Shown: positions 30,438-42,665, numbered from the stretch's first letter. The stretch is 64,000 bases of DNA from Syngnathus acus (GCF_901709675.1 NC_051087.1:17482067-17546066), one strand, 5' to 3'. The notes: generated by a model not told the origin, from the sequence alone. Numbers and translations: made by a program.

Positions 30438-30743
30438 TCAGTGGCCTAGTGGTAGAGTGTCCGCCCTGAGACTGGAAGGTTGTGGGTTCAAACCCCGGCC
30501 GGGTCATACCAAAGACTATAAAAAATGGGACCCATTGCCTCCCTGCTTGGCACTCAGCATTAAGGGTTGGAATTGGGGGGTTAGATCACCAAATGATTCC
30601 CGAGCGCGGCACCGCTGCTGCTCACTGCTCCCCTCTCCCCCAGGGGATGGATCAAAATCACACGGGGATGGGTTAAATGCAGAGGACAAATTTCACCACA
30701 CCCAGATGTGTGTGTGACGATCATTGGGACTTATAACTTTAAC
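30438..30743 (+). mobile_element. tRNA-derived SINE (family 1), copy 3
   Basis: The plus strand has CTCAGTGGCCTAGTGG (A box) and GGTTCAAACCCC (B box, about 30486-30497). The body is as in the other copies, with tail 'gggacttataactttaac'. Confidence 0.88.
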
Positions 30744-30905
30744 TTCACTCCCTCTGTTGACCTCAGTTTCATTGAGGTCACCAATACCGTTGATACCACC
30801 ACGGTCCCTCTGTTGGCACACCACGTCCCTCTGTGGCACCACTTCAAGTCCCTCTGTGGTGCCGCCAATGAGTGAGAAAAATAAGCATAGATCAAATTCA
30901 TACCC

Positions 30906-31150
30906 AGACATTTGTCAAGATGAAGAGTGGAAAGGCAATTGGCCCAGATGACATTCCAGTGGCAGCATGGAACTATCAAGGAGAGATGGCAGGGGAGATT
31001 CCTTAAAAAGCGAGAAGATTCCTGAAGAAAGGTGCTGGTTCCTATTTTTTTATTTCAGACCACGGCGATGCGCAGAACTGCAGTAGCTACAGAGGTGTTA
31101 TGTTGATCAGGCACCGTATGAAGTTATGGGAAAGAATGTTAGAAGTGGGG
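30906..31150 (+). pseudogene. RTE-like LINE reverse-transcriptase relic
   Basis: Short plus-strand readings VKMKSGKAIGPDDIPVAAWN (about 30916-30975) and, in other frames, FLKKG, GDAQNCSSYRGVMLI and MKLWERMLE (to about 31145) match the KxGKAxGPDxIP and NxxNYRGIxLM blocks of RTE-type LINE RTs. It is broken by stops and shifts. Only about 80 codons remain. Confidence 0.65.
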
Positions 31151-32514
31151 CTTGGAAATCTCAACTGGCCAAAATATGCTTGTCTCAAAGATTAAGCCAT
31201 GCAAGTCTAAGTGCACACGGCCCGTACAGCGAAACTGCAAAGTTTTTAGTCCCTTTTTTTTTTTTTTAGGATCTGCAACTGTGTTTATTCCACAAACTGT
31301 ATGGCTCTTGTCCTGTGAAGAGCTGTGCTTGCCCCCTTCAAGCATGATAATAGTTCCTGTTGTTCTCCCAAAGGTCAAAGGGGCCTCATGACCAGGGACA
31401 GTTCTCTGTTGATTTTGAGACAGCCAGTGGATTAAAAAGACTCAGTTCAGGAATCGTGCCACGCGCTAGGGCAGAACACACTGGGACACAAATTTTATAG
31501 AACTATCTTCGTGTTATCAGTCTTCCTGTGTAGCATTTGTTTATTACCCCCAAATCCTCTTATTAACATTTTGTATCCTATCGGTCGCGCACACTCATCA
31601 TCTTACTATCAAGCCGCCCTTATCAAATGCTTTTTATTTTTTTTTTGTGTAATCCATCCACCCTACCCATTAACATGGCTAAAATCCTCTTTCTTCAAAG
31701 TTGTTACACAATTTTTCAATAATAGTTTCCAACAGTCAAATTCAAATATTCAACCCGCATTTTTCCTTCATCCTGATTCCAATCTTTGATTCCTTGTTCC
31801 TTCGATCATAAACGGGTCTCACGTAAATAATTTATTTTACTCTTCCCATCTCTTACTTCACACGTCACTTCTACATTGCTCGTTTTTTTTTTTTTTTTTT
31901 TTTACTTCTAGTGTTTATCATCAAATTAAGTTCCAAAATCCTTTGTAATAAACTGTAATGTAATTCAACATTCTACCAACATGGTTGTATTTTCGGCAAA
32001 TGTTATTGTTCAATCTATAGGTCATACAGCGCCTGTGTTCCAAATATGACACTCCTCCTTAATTTACCACCTCATAAGTTATTGTTGTCAGCAGCGCTAA
32101 AGGATAGTGCTTGAAAGTGAATGTCTCATTGCCCAATTTACAACACATGCTACATTTCAGCCAGTATTTATTTATGTATTTATTTTCCATCCTCATGTTA
32201 GCTGGCATATGTCAGAATTAAAATGTAATTTTGCTTTTAATTTTAAGTCTTTCAAAATTGCTATATAACTATAATAACTGCACCGAGATAAACTGTTAAA
32301 TATATCTTTAAAAACAAACAAATGCCAGATTACCAATCAAACTGTCACGTGCCGTGTCAGAGGACGCTCAGCTGGCAACTGCCCTCAGCTGCACCCCTTC
32401 ATTACCGTAACCTCTTGTTATCCCATGTAGTATTCACTAAATTTCTAGCCTGTTAACCTATCTGCATAAAGAAGACATTTACAATGCAGGGGATAAGAGA
32501 ATAACAAGGAACTG
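31151..32514. other. AT-rich, no recognised gene
   Basis: About 1.36 kb of AT-rich sequence with a long poly-T near 31885-31903 and many short frames. A stretch near 32343-32430 (cacgtgccgtgtcagagg) looks LTR-like but I cannot define it. Confidence 0.5.
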
Positions 32515-32988
32515 TCACGATCGGGGTGTAGAAATGGAGCAGGGCGACCAAGTGCAGCTTGGACCAGGGTTTATTGTAGCAAACTCAAAAGACGGACTCG
32601 GCAAACTGACGTGACTAAACAACAAAACTAACAGGACTGGCCGACAAGAACGTGATACACAAGACAGGAACCAAACAACCTCATGGCAGTGACACATGCA
32701 TTGTCCACAATGCTCCGACCTCGAGTGGCACATAAACAGAACTTAAATACAACACAGGCAACAAGAGGCAGGTGAGTGTGATTACACTAATCAAGGGCAC
32801 ACAGGAAGGGAGGGGCGAGCACACAGACACACAGAAACGATGACAACCTATACACATCACAAAACTGGGGACGAGACAGACATGACAGGAACACCTGAAC
32901 CCTAACCCAAGAATACAAAGAAAACCTTAACAATAAACAAAATAAACCCAACCTACAATCAAAACCAAATAAACTAGGACCCTGACAT
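32515..32988 (-). mobile_element. Solo LTR, Gypsy-like
   Basis: On the minus strand it runs TGTCAGGGTCCTAG... to ...GATCGTGACA, with a TATA-like GTATTTAAGT and an AATAAACCCTGGTCCAAG polyadenylation region. The last ~55 bp (cctggtccaag...ttggtcgccctgctccat) match the solo LTR at 55813-56161, so the two families are related. I find no target duplication. Confidence 0.65.
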
Positions 32989-33640
32989 ATGTGGACCCAC
33001 ACAGTACTCCAAATATTTCCTCATTAAAATTCTAGCCTTTTTGTGTAGAGCACCATTGATTTCCAATTATTGACCTAATTTTATCCTTAATTTAATCCCA
33101 ATCATGAATGCCCCCTACTTAATACTTTACTTGGTGTTCTTTTAATAAAAAGTGCCACCTTGCAATGTCGTTTTTATTTGTTGTTTTTTTAACTCTAATT
33201 GATTCAAATCTTTGTATAGTCTTATGTCATAACCAATCAGTAATTCCTCCTAAATTTAACATCTGCAATCACAATTTAATTTTATCCAATTCAATAATGT
33301 CTGTTCTCTCCTGTTCTCATATATATATTTTTTTTATGAGGGCTGGGCACTCTCCCCGTTGGACCAGTTTCTGCCCACAACCCTCAGATGATTCTATAAT
33401 TTCAAATTTTTACCTTTAACAGTGCAAATCTGATAAACCATTGTCTAGCACCCAATTTTCATGCACCATTTTATTCCATCATTTATAACGAACTGGTACA
33501 CAAAGACTAACATAGATAACACACACACGGGCCCGCAACATAGACACGACTCACAACATGGCAATCTTCCCAGCCGATGACAAGTGGGGGGGGAGGGCAT
33601 CTGAAGTGCGGAGAGCCTCGCCACCACCACATCACACAAC
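32989..33640. other. No recognised feature
   Basis: About 650 bp, AT-rich at first, with no repeat ends or coding sequence I can name. Confidence 0.5.
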
Positions 33641-35110
33641 ATTGAGGAGTATACTGACTCTGTTTCCTCCTACATCAGGAAGTGCATTGATGATGTGACA
33701 CACTCGATATCCGTCGTCACTCGGGCTAACCGGAAGCCATGGCTGACAGGGGCTGTCTTCAGGCTGCTGAGGGCCAGGGACAAAGCCTTCAGGGCGGGGG
33801 ATGAGGCTGGCTTGAGGACTGCGAGGGCCGACCTGTCCCGGGGCATCAAAGAAGCGAAGAGGGCGTTCTCGGGCAAAATTACCGCCCACTTCAAGGACAG
33901 CAGGGACGCACGGAGCCTTTGGCAGGGCATTCAGACCATCACGGACTACAAGCCCGCGCCGCAGAGCTGTGAAGGCGACGTCCGTCTGCTCAATGACCTC
34001 AACCGCTTCTTTGCTCGCTTCGACGCTCAGAACAGCACTTGCCCGCTGAAGGCCACTCCCCCTTCCCACGAGCTGCCCCTGTGCCTCTCCGCCGACAGCG
34101 TGAGGAGGACGCTTGCCGCTATCGACATCCGTAAGGCGGCGGGCCCGGACAACATCCCGGGTCGAGCGCTGAAGGACTGCGCTGGTGAGCTGACGGGTGT
34201 CTTCACGGACATCTTTAACACTTCCCTGCAGCAGGCCATCGTCCCGTCGTGTTTCAAGGCTGCCACCATCGTACCTGTGCCGAAGAAGCCTGCTCCGTCC
34301 TGCTTCAATGACTACCGCCCCGTGGCACTTACGCCCATCATCATGAAGTGCTTTGAGCGGCTTGTCATGGAGCACATCCGGTCAGTTCTCCCCCCCATCT
34401 CTCCTGGTCCACCAACACCGCATCGCTGGCGAAGAAGGCCCAGCGCCGCCTGTACTTCCTTCGGAAACTCAGGCGAGCGGGGGCTCCTCCGGCCGTCATG
34501 ACTACTTTTTACCGCGGCACCATTGAGAGCGTCCTCTCCAGCTGTATTGCTGTCTGGGGTGGCAGCTGCACTGACTACGACTTGAAGGCCCTGCAGCGCA
34601 TAGTGAAAACGGCTAGTAAGACTATTGGTGCTTCTCTCCCCTCCTTGAAGGACATTTACACCTCCCATCTCACCCGCAAGGCGACCAAGATTGTGAGTGA
34701 TGTGAGTCACCCCGCTCACTCTTTGTTTGAACTTCTGCCCTCTGGAAAGCGGTACAGGAGCCTGCGCTCCCGCACCACCAGACTCTCCAACAGCTTCGTA
34801 CTCCAGGCTGTTAGGATCCTGAACTCGCTCCCCCTTTCAGCGTAGCGTCCTGTTCTTGCTGTCTGCTGTGTGCACACTGGCTCGGTTTTGCCCCTCTTAT
34901 TTAATGGGTTATTGGTCTATTATTTATTCATCGCTCATTTTATTTTATTTATTATTTATTATTTATTATTTATGGTTTGTGCCTTCTTGTTTTTGTTTTG
35001 TGTCGCCTACTTGTATGTCTCGTCACCGTGGGATGGAGGAAACGGAATTTCGGTTTCTTTGTGTGTCTTGACATATGAAGGGATTGACAATAAAGCTGAC
35101 TTTGACTTTG

Positions 35111-35141
<31 letters not shown>
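33641..35141 (+). mobile_element. LINE D, copy 1: 5'-truncated, RT core deleted, poly(A) end
   Basis: From about 33641 the plus strand reads [64 protein letters not shown]. At about 34398 it jumps to LAKKAQRRLYFLRKLRRAG in another frame, removing the RT catalytic motifs. The C-terminus ends NSLPLSA-stop at 34845. The 3' UTR ends 'attgacaataaagctgactttgactttga' and an A33 tail (35109-35141). The clean poly(A) suggests a fairly young insertion. Confidence 0.88.
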
Positions 35142-35143
<2 letters not shown>

Positions 35144-35279
35144 ACCTCTGTCCTAAATATGCATTTGTGCCCACCTGACCGTTTGACCCAAACTTTAGAG
35201 CCGCACCCTTTTGAAAACAAAAATAGTTAGTTTAACCCCACCACACAATGGGATACATATTAATTATGCTAATTACGTA

Positions 35280-36638
35280 CCGTATTTTCCGCCCTAAAAG
35301 GCGCACCTAAAAACCTAAAATTTTCTCAAAAGCCGACAGTGCGCCTTATAGGCCAGTGCGCCTTATATATGGATCAATTGATGAATTTGTTGATCCATAC
35401 TGGTTGTACACAGTGCTCTGCCAAAATGTTTCAGTACGTTTTAGTACGACTAGTAAATTACAAGGTCGCATCGCTTCCCAACAATACGGCAACTGTAGTC
35501 AGGGGGCGTCACCGAATAGCTGTTGTACCCGCGAGGCTATTTCATTTAAAAATAGGCTGCTCTGTTAATGTTTCGAGTAAATCTACGGATCGATATGGAA
35601 GGGAAACATAGGTAAGTAGTACCAATGCGTTAGATCGAACTTTAGTCAGTTCCGATCATTTTATAGGAGATCGTTTGAGAAACGCGATTGTTTACACTTT
35701 GCTGAGGCTCATGGGAGATTGCGAGCTGAGGCTCGTGAGACTTTGCGGATGGCTAATGCTATTGCGATAGCTGCTATACGTACCAGGCTATTTCATGTCA
35801 AAATAGGCTGCTGTGTTAATGTTTCGAGTAAATCTACGGATCGATATGGAAGGGAAACATAGGTAAGTAGTACCAATGCGTTAGATCAAACTTTAGTCAG
35901 TTCCGATCATTTTATAGGAGATCGTTTGAGAAATGCGATTGTTTACACTTTGCTGAGGCTCATGGGAGATTGCGAGCTGAGGCTCGTGAGACTTTGCGGA
36001 TGGCTAATGCTATTGCGATAGCTGCTATACGTACCAGGCTATTTCATGTCAAAATAGGCTGCTCTGTTAATGTTTCGAGTAAATCTACGGATCGATATGG
36101 AAGGGAAACATAGGTAAGTAGTACCAATGCGTTAGATCGAACTTTAGTCAGTTCCGATCATTTTATAGGAGATCGTTTGAGAAACGCGATTGTTTACACT
36201 TTGCTGAGGCTCATGGGAGATTGCGAGCTGAGGCTCGTGAGACTTGCGGATGGCTAATGCTATTGCGATAGCTGCTATACGTACCAGGCTATTTCATGTG
36301 AAAATAGGCTGCTCTGTTAATGTTTTGAGTAAATCTACGGATCGACATGGAAGGGAAACATAGGTAAGTAGTACCAATGCGTTAGATCGAACTTTAGTCA
36401 GTTCTGATCATTTTATAGGAGATCGTTTGAGAAACGCGATTGTTAACAGAGGGCTCGTTGGTTATTGGCTAGTGGATGCATACCGCAACCCTAGTCAACC
36501 TCAGTTTGATGCAGTATAGCTTCTATTTTATGCGCCTTATAATCCGGTGCGCCTTATATATGGACAAAGTTTTAAAATGGGCCGTTCATTGAAGGTGCGC
36601 CTTATAACCCGGTGCGCCTTTTAGGGCGGAAAATACGG
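35280..36638. mobile_element. MITE family Y, copy 1 (TA-flanked) with internal tandem array
   Basis: The ends CCGTATTTTCCGCCCTAAAA and (reverse) CCGTATTTTCCGCCCTAAAA are perfect inverted repeats flanked by TA (35278-35279, 36639-36640). Subterminal GCGCACC/GCGCCTTATA blocks extend the symmetry. The centre is filled by four ~251-bp tandem repeats. This looks like a pogo/mariner-type non-autonomous element. Confidence 0.88.
35551..36445 (+). repeat. Four ~251-bp tandem repeats
   Basis: The units start at about 35551, 35802, 36053 and 36303 (aataggctgctctgttaatg). The last is cut at about 36445. Units are nearly identical. Each has ATGGAAGGGAAACATAG followed by a consensus 5' splice site GTAAGT (ATG at 35595, 35846, 36097, 36347) and an inverted motif 'gctgaggctcatggg...gctgaggctcgtgag'. 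Confidence 0.93.
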
Positions 36639-36640
36639 TA

Positions 36641-36925
36641 TATATGTACATTCTTTATCAAATTCTTGTTCAGCCATTTTTCTGACTCCAACTCAAATAC
36701 CAAATAAAAAAAATCAACAATTTTATACAAATCAACTTATTGTTCTGACTTCTCCAGCTGCACCGCTGTCCCACCTGACAGCCAAGCCTGCACTTGCCCA
36801 CTCAGAAGCCACCCAATTCAGCACCCGCGCAGTTTTGCACACAATCTTCATAGAGATACACTCGTAACACAGTTGCTGCCACAATATAAACGATCAAACC
36901 TATTATACACCACAATTTTTACACT

Positions 36926-36956
<31 letters not shown>

Positions 36957-36989
36957 TTTCTTATATATGTGTGTATTTATGTATATATA
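36641..36989. other. AT-rich spacer with (TTTA)n
   Basis: A TTTA microsatellite lies at about 36922-36958, then TATATA-rich sequence up to the Copia target site ATATA (36985-36989). No gene. Confidence 0.7.
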
Positions 36990-37314
36990 TGTTGAGAGTT
37001 GCTCTCAATTATACATTTTCCTATTGTATGTTTTGTCAGAATATGTTTAAATCGTGTTATTTTCTTATGACAGCATCTTGAGTTATTGTGTGATTGGAAC
37101 CACCTGTGATGACCTGTTAAGTGGGCGTGTTTGATAAAAAGCCTTCCTGCATGCTGCACAGAAGGTCCCTACAAGCTGTTGCCGCAGTAGTCGCAGTGAA
37201 TGGTGTGCAAACAGAGTTGATCGTCCTCCTCGTCTTTCTTTATTTTATTCCACTGAGTTTGGTGCGATTGTGTTCCTCACAAGTACCTGCTGCTGTATGG
37301 CTACTCTGCCAACA
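36990..37314 (+). repeat. Copia 5' LTR
   Basis: A 325-bp TGTTGAGAG...CCAACA repeat containing a TATA-like 'gataaaaagcc' near 37133 and T-rich termination sequence. Confidence 0.93.
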
Positions 37315-37328
37315 GGTTATGGGCCCAG
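37315..37328 (+). promoter_or_regulatory. Copia primer binding site, initiator-tRNA half
   Basis: GGTTATGGGCCCAG directly follows the LTR. It is the exact complement of the anticodon-loop region of vertebrate tRNA-iMet (CTGGGCCCATAACC), the internal tRNA-half priming mode known from Drosophila copia. Confidence 0.9.
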
Positions 37329-37389
37329 GTAAACCCAACACCGCATGTTCCCACCGACGTACTGGTGATGATAGCACGCTGTGAGCACC

Positions 37390-38439
37390 ATGAGCGGACG
37401 GGCTGCAGAGAGGAACAGTTTTGCTAGCCGCTGGTCGCGGTTACTGTTCGACGGTGATGAAAAGAATTACGAATTATGGGGGGCAAAGTTTTTGGGCCAC
37501 CTGCGATTGCAGGATTTGAAAGACGTTATCTTAAACGAGCCCACAACCGAGGAAGAAGACGAACTACAGCAAGACGCTGGAAAGAATGAGGAAGCGTATG
37601 CAGAACTCATTCAGTTTTTGGATGATAAAAGTTTGTCGCTGGTGATGCGCGATGCTGCAGATGACGGGCGAGAGGCCCTACAGATCCTAAGAAACTACTA
37701 TCAAGGCAAAGGCAAGCCACGCATCATAAGTCTCTACACAGAACTGACATCACTACAGAAGTCTGAGAGTGAAAGTCTGACCGAGTATGTGATCCGGGCA
37801 GAGACCGCAATCACAGCGCTAAGAAATGCCGGTGAGACATTAAGTGATGGACTATTGGTAGCAATGGTGTTAAAAGGTCTGCCGGAGTCCTTTAAACCAT
37901 TTGCAATCCATGTCACACAACGTGATGAGACGATGCAGTTCTCTGAATTCAAGACAAAACTGCGCAGTTACGAGGACACAGAGAAGATGCGGGCTGAAGC
38001 AGATGACAACGTGATGAACGTACGGCAGAGGAGAGCAAGACCTGACAGACCAGCTGACCGGGGAGCCGAGAGGAGCGCCGCGGAGGTGGTGTGCTTCAAG
38101 TGCGGCCTGAAGGGCCACATGGCCAGAGCCTGCCGACGTAAACTGTGGTGCAGTCATTGCAAGAGCAGCACACACCGGGACGCGACCTGCAGGCGGAAGC
38201 AGCGCGGCAACCGGGACGACGCACGGAGGGTCCACGGGGAGACGGAAGACCAGGACCGAGACGAGTACTTCTTCCGAGTGAGCGAGGGGGCAGCAAGAGT
38301 CGACGTGAGAGGCCTGATGGTTGACTGCGGGGCTACCTCGCACATCATCACAGACCTGGCGAAATTCAAGCGGTTTGATGACGGGTTCCAGGCTGGCGGA
38401 TGGCACGCGGTGCAAGGGCGTCGCGGAGCGCCGAGGTGA
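37390..38439 (+). pseudogene. Copia Gag and start of protease
   Basis: The first true ATG is 37390 (the frame is open from 37381 with GTG). Gag (Retrotran_gag/UBN2 type): MSGRAAERNSFASRWSRL, KNYELWGAKFLGHLR, ILRNYYQGKGKPRI, FKTKLRSYEDTEKM. Then a CCHC zinc knuckle (CFKCGLKGHMARAC) and the aspartic protease block VDCGATSHI, where Cys replaces the usual Ser/Thr next to the catalytic Asp. The frame leaves the Copia reading at about 38395 and stops at 38439. Confidence 0.88.
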
Positions 38440-40024
38440 TGCAGAAGTCTGCCTAATCGACAGCACAGGTAGACACCTGAACGCAACGCTGAGGCAGGCG
38501 CTGTACATCCCATCCTACCCACAAGACATCCTATCCGTGAAAGCAGCTACTGCCAGGGGAGCCACTGTGGTCTTCAAGGAGGAGAAGAACGTCCTCATCT
38601 ACCAAGACGGTACGAAATTCCCCATCCACGTACGTGATAGACTATATTATTTGCATACAGTAAATGATGATGATGATTGTGATGATGATCAGTGTAAAGG
38701 ATGTCATGATATTCAGACGTGGCATGAGATACTGGGACACTGCAACTATAAAGACATTCAGAAATTACAAAATGTTGTTGATGGCATGAAAATTAAGGGG
38801 TCAATAAGCAAACCCCAACATTGTGAAGTGTGTACTAAAGGAAAGTTTTTCCAAACCAGGAACAAAGATCCTGATGTGAGGGCTAAGACCCCTCTAGAAC
38901 TAGTTCACACAGATTTGGCAGGGCCAATCCATCCAGAATCTAAAGAGGGTTACAGATATGCAGTTTCATTTACTGATGATTTTTCCAGCACTGTTTTTGT
39001 GTATTTCTTAAAGAACAAGAGTGACACTGTTCAAGCTACAGAAAGGTTTCTGGCAGATGTAGCCCCATATGGCAAAGTAAAATGTATCCGATCTGATAAT
39101 GGTACTGAATTTACAAGTAAATATTACCAGACTTTGCTCACTAAAAATGTGATTAAACATCAGACATCAGCACCGTACTCTCCTCATCAAAATGGTACTG
39201 CTGAGCGCAATTGGCGAACACTTTTTGACATGGCAAGGTGTATGCTCATTGATCGTGGTTTGCCAAAACAACTATGGACCTATGCAGTCCAAACTGCTGC
39301 TGTGATCCGGAACAGGTGTTTTAACAAAAGAACAGGGCAGACAGCCATCCAGATGTTGACAGGAAGAAGACCAAATTTGTCTAGGATGCAGAGGTTTGGT
39401 TCAGAGTGTTATGCCTATAAACAAGACAAGAGAAAGCTTGATCCAAGGTGTGAAAAATGTGTTTTTATTGGGTATGATAAAACCAGTCCTGCATACATTG
39501 TATATTCCCCTGTCAGTAAGAAAGTGCAAAAGCACAGATTGGTAAAGTTTGTGGCAAAATCAGGTGTAGGACAACAGACACAGACTAATGTCACATCTGA
39601 GGATGATGACTTTGTAAAAACCAAACCGAGAAGTCCAAATCTTGTGTTCGGAGAACAAAAACCTGAAGTCAGCCATCACCAACCACAACAAGAAAGAGCC
39701 GAGATCAAACGTGAGCCTGATGGTAGCCGTTACCCTACCAGAGAGAGAAGGCAGCCAGACAGATACACAGATTGTAATGTGTCCAAATATGTGTCTGAAG
39801 ATGAAGAGACTGATCAAGTCCAGAGTAACATTGATTACTGTTATCGTGTAATGTGTAACATACCTGTGTCATTTTCAGGAGCTGTAGCCTCAGATAAGGC
39901 CAAAGAGTGGGTTAAAGCCATGGATGAGGAAATGCATTCACTTAAAGAAAACAACACATTTACCTTGACCAATTTGCCAAAGGGCAAGAAAGCAGTGGGG
40001 GCAGTAATGGGTGTATGCCATTAA
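38395..40024 (+). pseudogene. Copia protease end, integrase and RT start
   Basis: This continues in the next frame: LADGTRCKG, LYIPSYPQDILSV, the integrase zinc site (WHEILGHCN...CEVCTKG), the catalytic core VHTDLAGP, RSDNGTEF and NGTAERNWRT (D, D, E), the GKG-type linker with KCVFIGYD, then AVASDKAKEWVKAMDEEMHSL at the RT N-terminus. The frame is lost at about 40005, just before the conserved WVYAIK block, and stops at 40024. Confidence 0.9.
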
Positions 40025-41402
40025 AACAGATGTTGATGGATCTGAGAAGTACAAGGCCCGATATGTTGCTAAGGGATATAGCCAAAAGATGGGTGTAGAT
40101 TATGGGGAGACATTTTCTCCTACAGCTAACATGACCAGTGTTAGAGTTCTGATGCAGAAAGCAGCGCAGGAAAAGTTGATTTTACACCAAATGGATGTGA
40201 AAACCGCATATTTAAACGCACCCATAGACTGTGAGATCTACATGGAACAACCAGAAGGGTATGAGGAGAGATCTCAAACAGATAGGAAGTTAGTATGCAA
40301 AATTGAGAAGTCATTGTATGGGTTAAAACAATCAGGCAGAAATTGGAATAAGTTGTTGCATGATCATTTGACAGAAAATTATTTTACCCAAAACCAAGCT
40401 GACCACTGTGTTTACACAAGAGAGACAGAACATGAGAAAGTCATTGTGATAATATGGGTTGATGACCTATTAATTGCAGCAAGTAATGAAGAAGCTATGG
40501 AGGTCACAAAAGACATGCTGACAGCAAGGTTCAAAATGAAGGACTTGGGTAAACTGAAACATTTCTTGGGCATCGATTTTGAGCAAACCAGTAACTGTGT
40601 AACAATGTCTCAAGCTAAATATGTTGAGAAAATTTTAGATAGGTTTAATATGCAAGATTGCAAAGGTAGATCGACACCTTGTGAACAAAAACTGAACTAC
40701 ACAGATGATGCTGCGTTACTGAGTGATGTTTCAATGTACAGAGAAGCAGTGGGTAGTCTTATTTATTTAACTGTATGTACAAGACCTGACTTGAGTTTTA
40801 TTGTAAGCAAACTGTCACAGTATTTTAATCAACCTACTGTTGAACATTTTTGTACAGTTAAACATGTGCTAAGATATTTAAAGGGTACTAGTGACAAGAA
40901 GTTGTGCTACCAAATGAGTAAGGAAAACCTGGGTATACAAGCCTACAGTGATGCAAACTGGGCTGGTGATGTAGATCGACGTAGTACAACTGGTTATTGT
41001 GTAACTCTATCTCAGGGTGGTACTTTAGTGTCATGGAAGACAAAAAGACAGCCAACTGTAGCACTGTCTACTTGTGAGGCAGAGTATATTGCTCTGGCTG
41101 CAACTATCCAAGAATGTCTATACCTCACACAACTGCTAGATGGTATTGATAAACATGTGTATATGCTACCTGTAGTGTTTGAAGACAACCAAGGCACGAT
41201 TGCATTAGCAAAGAATCCTGTTAAAAGACAGCGATGCAAACATGTGGATATTAAATACCACTTTATCCGGTCCAATGTTACCGAGGGTAAACTGTCTCTT
41301 GTGTACTGTCCAACTGAACATATGGTTGCGGATGTAATGACCAAGCCTGCAACAAAATTTAAGTTGGCAAAATTTGCTGGATTTATGTTTGGGTCTAACT
41401 AA
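40014..41402 (+). pseudogene. Copia reverse transcriptase and RNase H
   Basis: The frame reads KYKARYVAKGYSQ, DVKTAYLNAPIDCEIYMEQP, SLYGLKQSGRNWNKLL, the catalytic VDDLLIA and KHFLGIDFE. RNase H follows: QAYSDANWAGDVDRRSTTGY, STCEAEYIAL and EDNQGTIALAKNP, ending FMFGSN-stop. All catalytic residues I know to look for are present. It lacks its own start codon because it is the continuation of the polyprotein. Confidence 0.92.
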
Positions 41403-41465
41403 AGGAAAATGGACTTGTTTTCTGACTAAAATGTCAATGTAATGTTTTCTTTAGGTTTATAATGT

Positions 41466-41480
41466 GAGAGCAAGTGGGGG
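41466..41480 (+). promoter_or_regulatory. Copia polypurine tract
   Basis: GAGAGCAAGTGGGGG lies immediately upstream of the 3' LTR, the expected place and composition for the plus-strand primer. Confidence 0.8.
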
Positions 41481-41805
41481 TGTTGAGAGATGCTCTCAAT
41501 TATACATTTTCCTATTGTATGTTTTGTCAGAATATGTTTAAATCGTGTTATTTTCTTATGACAGCATCTTGAGTTATTGTGTGATTGGAACCACCTGTGA
41601 TGACCTGTTAAGTGGGCGTGTTTGATAAAAAGCCTTCCTGCATGCTGCACAGAAGGTCCCTACAAGCTGTTGCCGCAGTAGTCGCAGTGAATGCTGTGCA
41701 AACAGAGTTGATCGTCCTCCTCGTCTTTCTTTATTTTATTCCACTGAGTTTGGTGCGATTGTGTTCCTCACAAGTACCTGCTGCTGTATGGCTACTCTGC
41801 CAACA
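41481..41805 (+). repeat. Copia 3' LTR
   Basis: 325 bp, two visible substitutions from the 5' LTR, followed by the ATATA duplication and a TA microsatellite. Confidence 0.93.
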
Positions 41806-41833
41806 ATATACTATATATATATATATATACACA

Positions 41834-42665
41834 CAGTGGAGCCTCGGTTTTCGAACGTCCCGGTTCTCGAACAAATCGGTAATCGAACAAAAAATTCGAG
41901 ATTTTTTTGCTTCGGATGTCGGACGAAATTCGGTTGTCAAACCTCGCGAGAAGAGCCGAGAGGATCCGCATGGCAACTGACTCCGTTCGTTATTACATTC
42001 TTGTTACTCTGAGGATTGCATCAACTCTAATCATGCCTCCATAGGAAGCAAGTGGGAGCAGTAAAGCCATCCTAAAACACAAAGACGCTCTTAAACAATG
42101 CGACAGTGAGCGCCCGGCGCGCTGCGGTTGCGCGATCGGACCAAATTAAGCTCCTTGCGTACTGAGGTCCACTTAAATTTTGGAAAGTACATCAGGACAT
42201 TAAATATATTTTCTAAATTTCAGCGACGGCTCTGTCACAATAATGCGACCAGCGCGGTGTAGTTGCACAGTCGGCGACGCGCTACGGTTGCGCGATCGGA
42301 CAAAATTAAGCTCCCTGCGCACTGAGGTCCACTTAAATTTTGGAAAGTACATCAGGACTTTAAAAATATTTTCTAAATTTCAGCGACGGCTCTGTCACAA
42401 TAATGCGACCAGCGCGGTGCAGTTGTGCGGTCGGCGTCGCGCTACGGTTGCGCATTCGGCGGTGCGCATTCGGCGGTGCGCTGCAGTTGCGCGATTGGAC
42501 AAAAATGCGCAAATGAAATAATGCGTAAAAAGGCTTTTTTTTTCCGCTTGGAACGTATTAAAATTCTTTCCATTATTTGTAATGGGAAAACACGATCCGG
42601 AATTCGAACGATTCACTTCTCGAACAGCCTTCTGGAACGCATTGTTGTCGAAAACCGAGGCTCCA

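Larger units (their letters stand above)
36990..41805 (+). mobile_element. Ty1/Copia LTR retrotransposon, nearly full length
   Basis: A 4816-bp element with 325-bp LTRs, a 5-bp duplication ATATA (36985-36989, 41806-41810), an internal-tRNA-iMet primer site and a PPT. Coding order is Gag, protease, integrase, RT, RNase H, the Copia order. The LTRs differ at only two positions that I can see (gagagTtgc/gagagAtgc and gaatgGtgt/gaatgCtgt), so it is young. Two frame disruptions (about 38395 and 40005) inactivate it. Confidence 0.95.

Noticed and set aside
33632-34375. 247-codon frame on the minus strand
   Set aside because: It is the antisense shadow of LINE D coding sequence on the plus strand.
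35551-36445. CRISPR-like regular repeats
   Set aside because: The units are ~251 bp, contiguous, without spacers, and inside a eukaryotic MITE.
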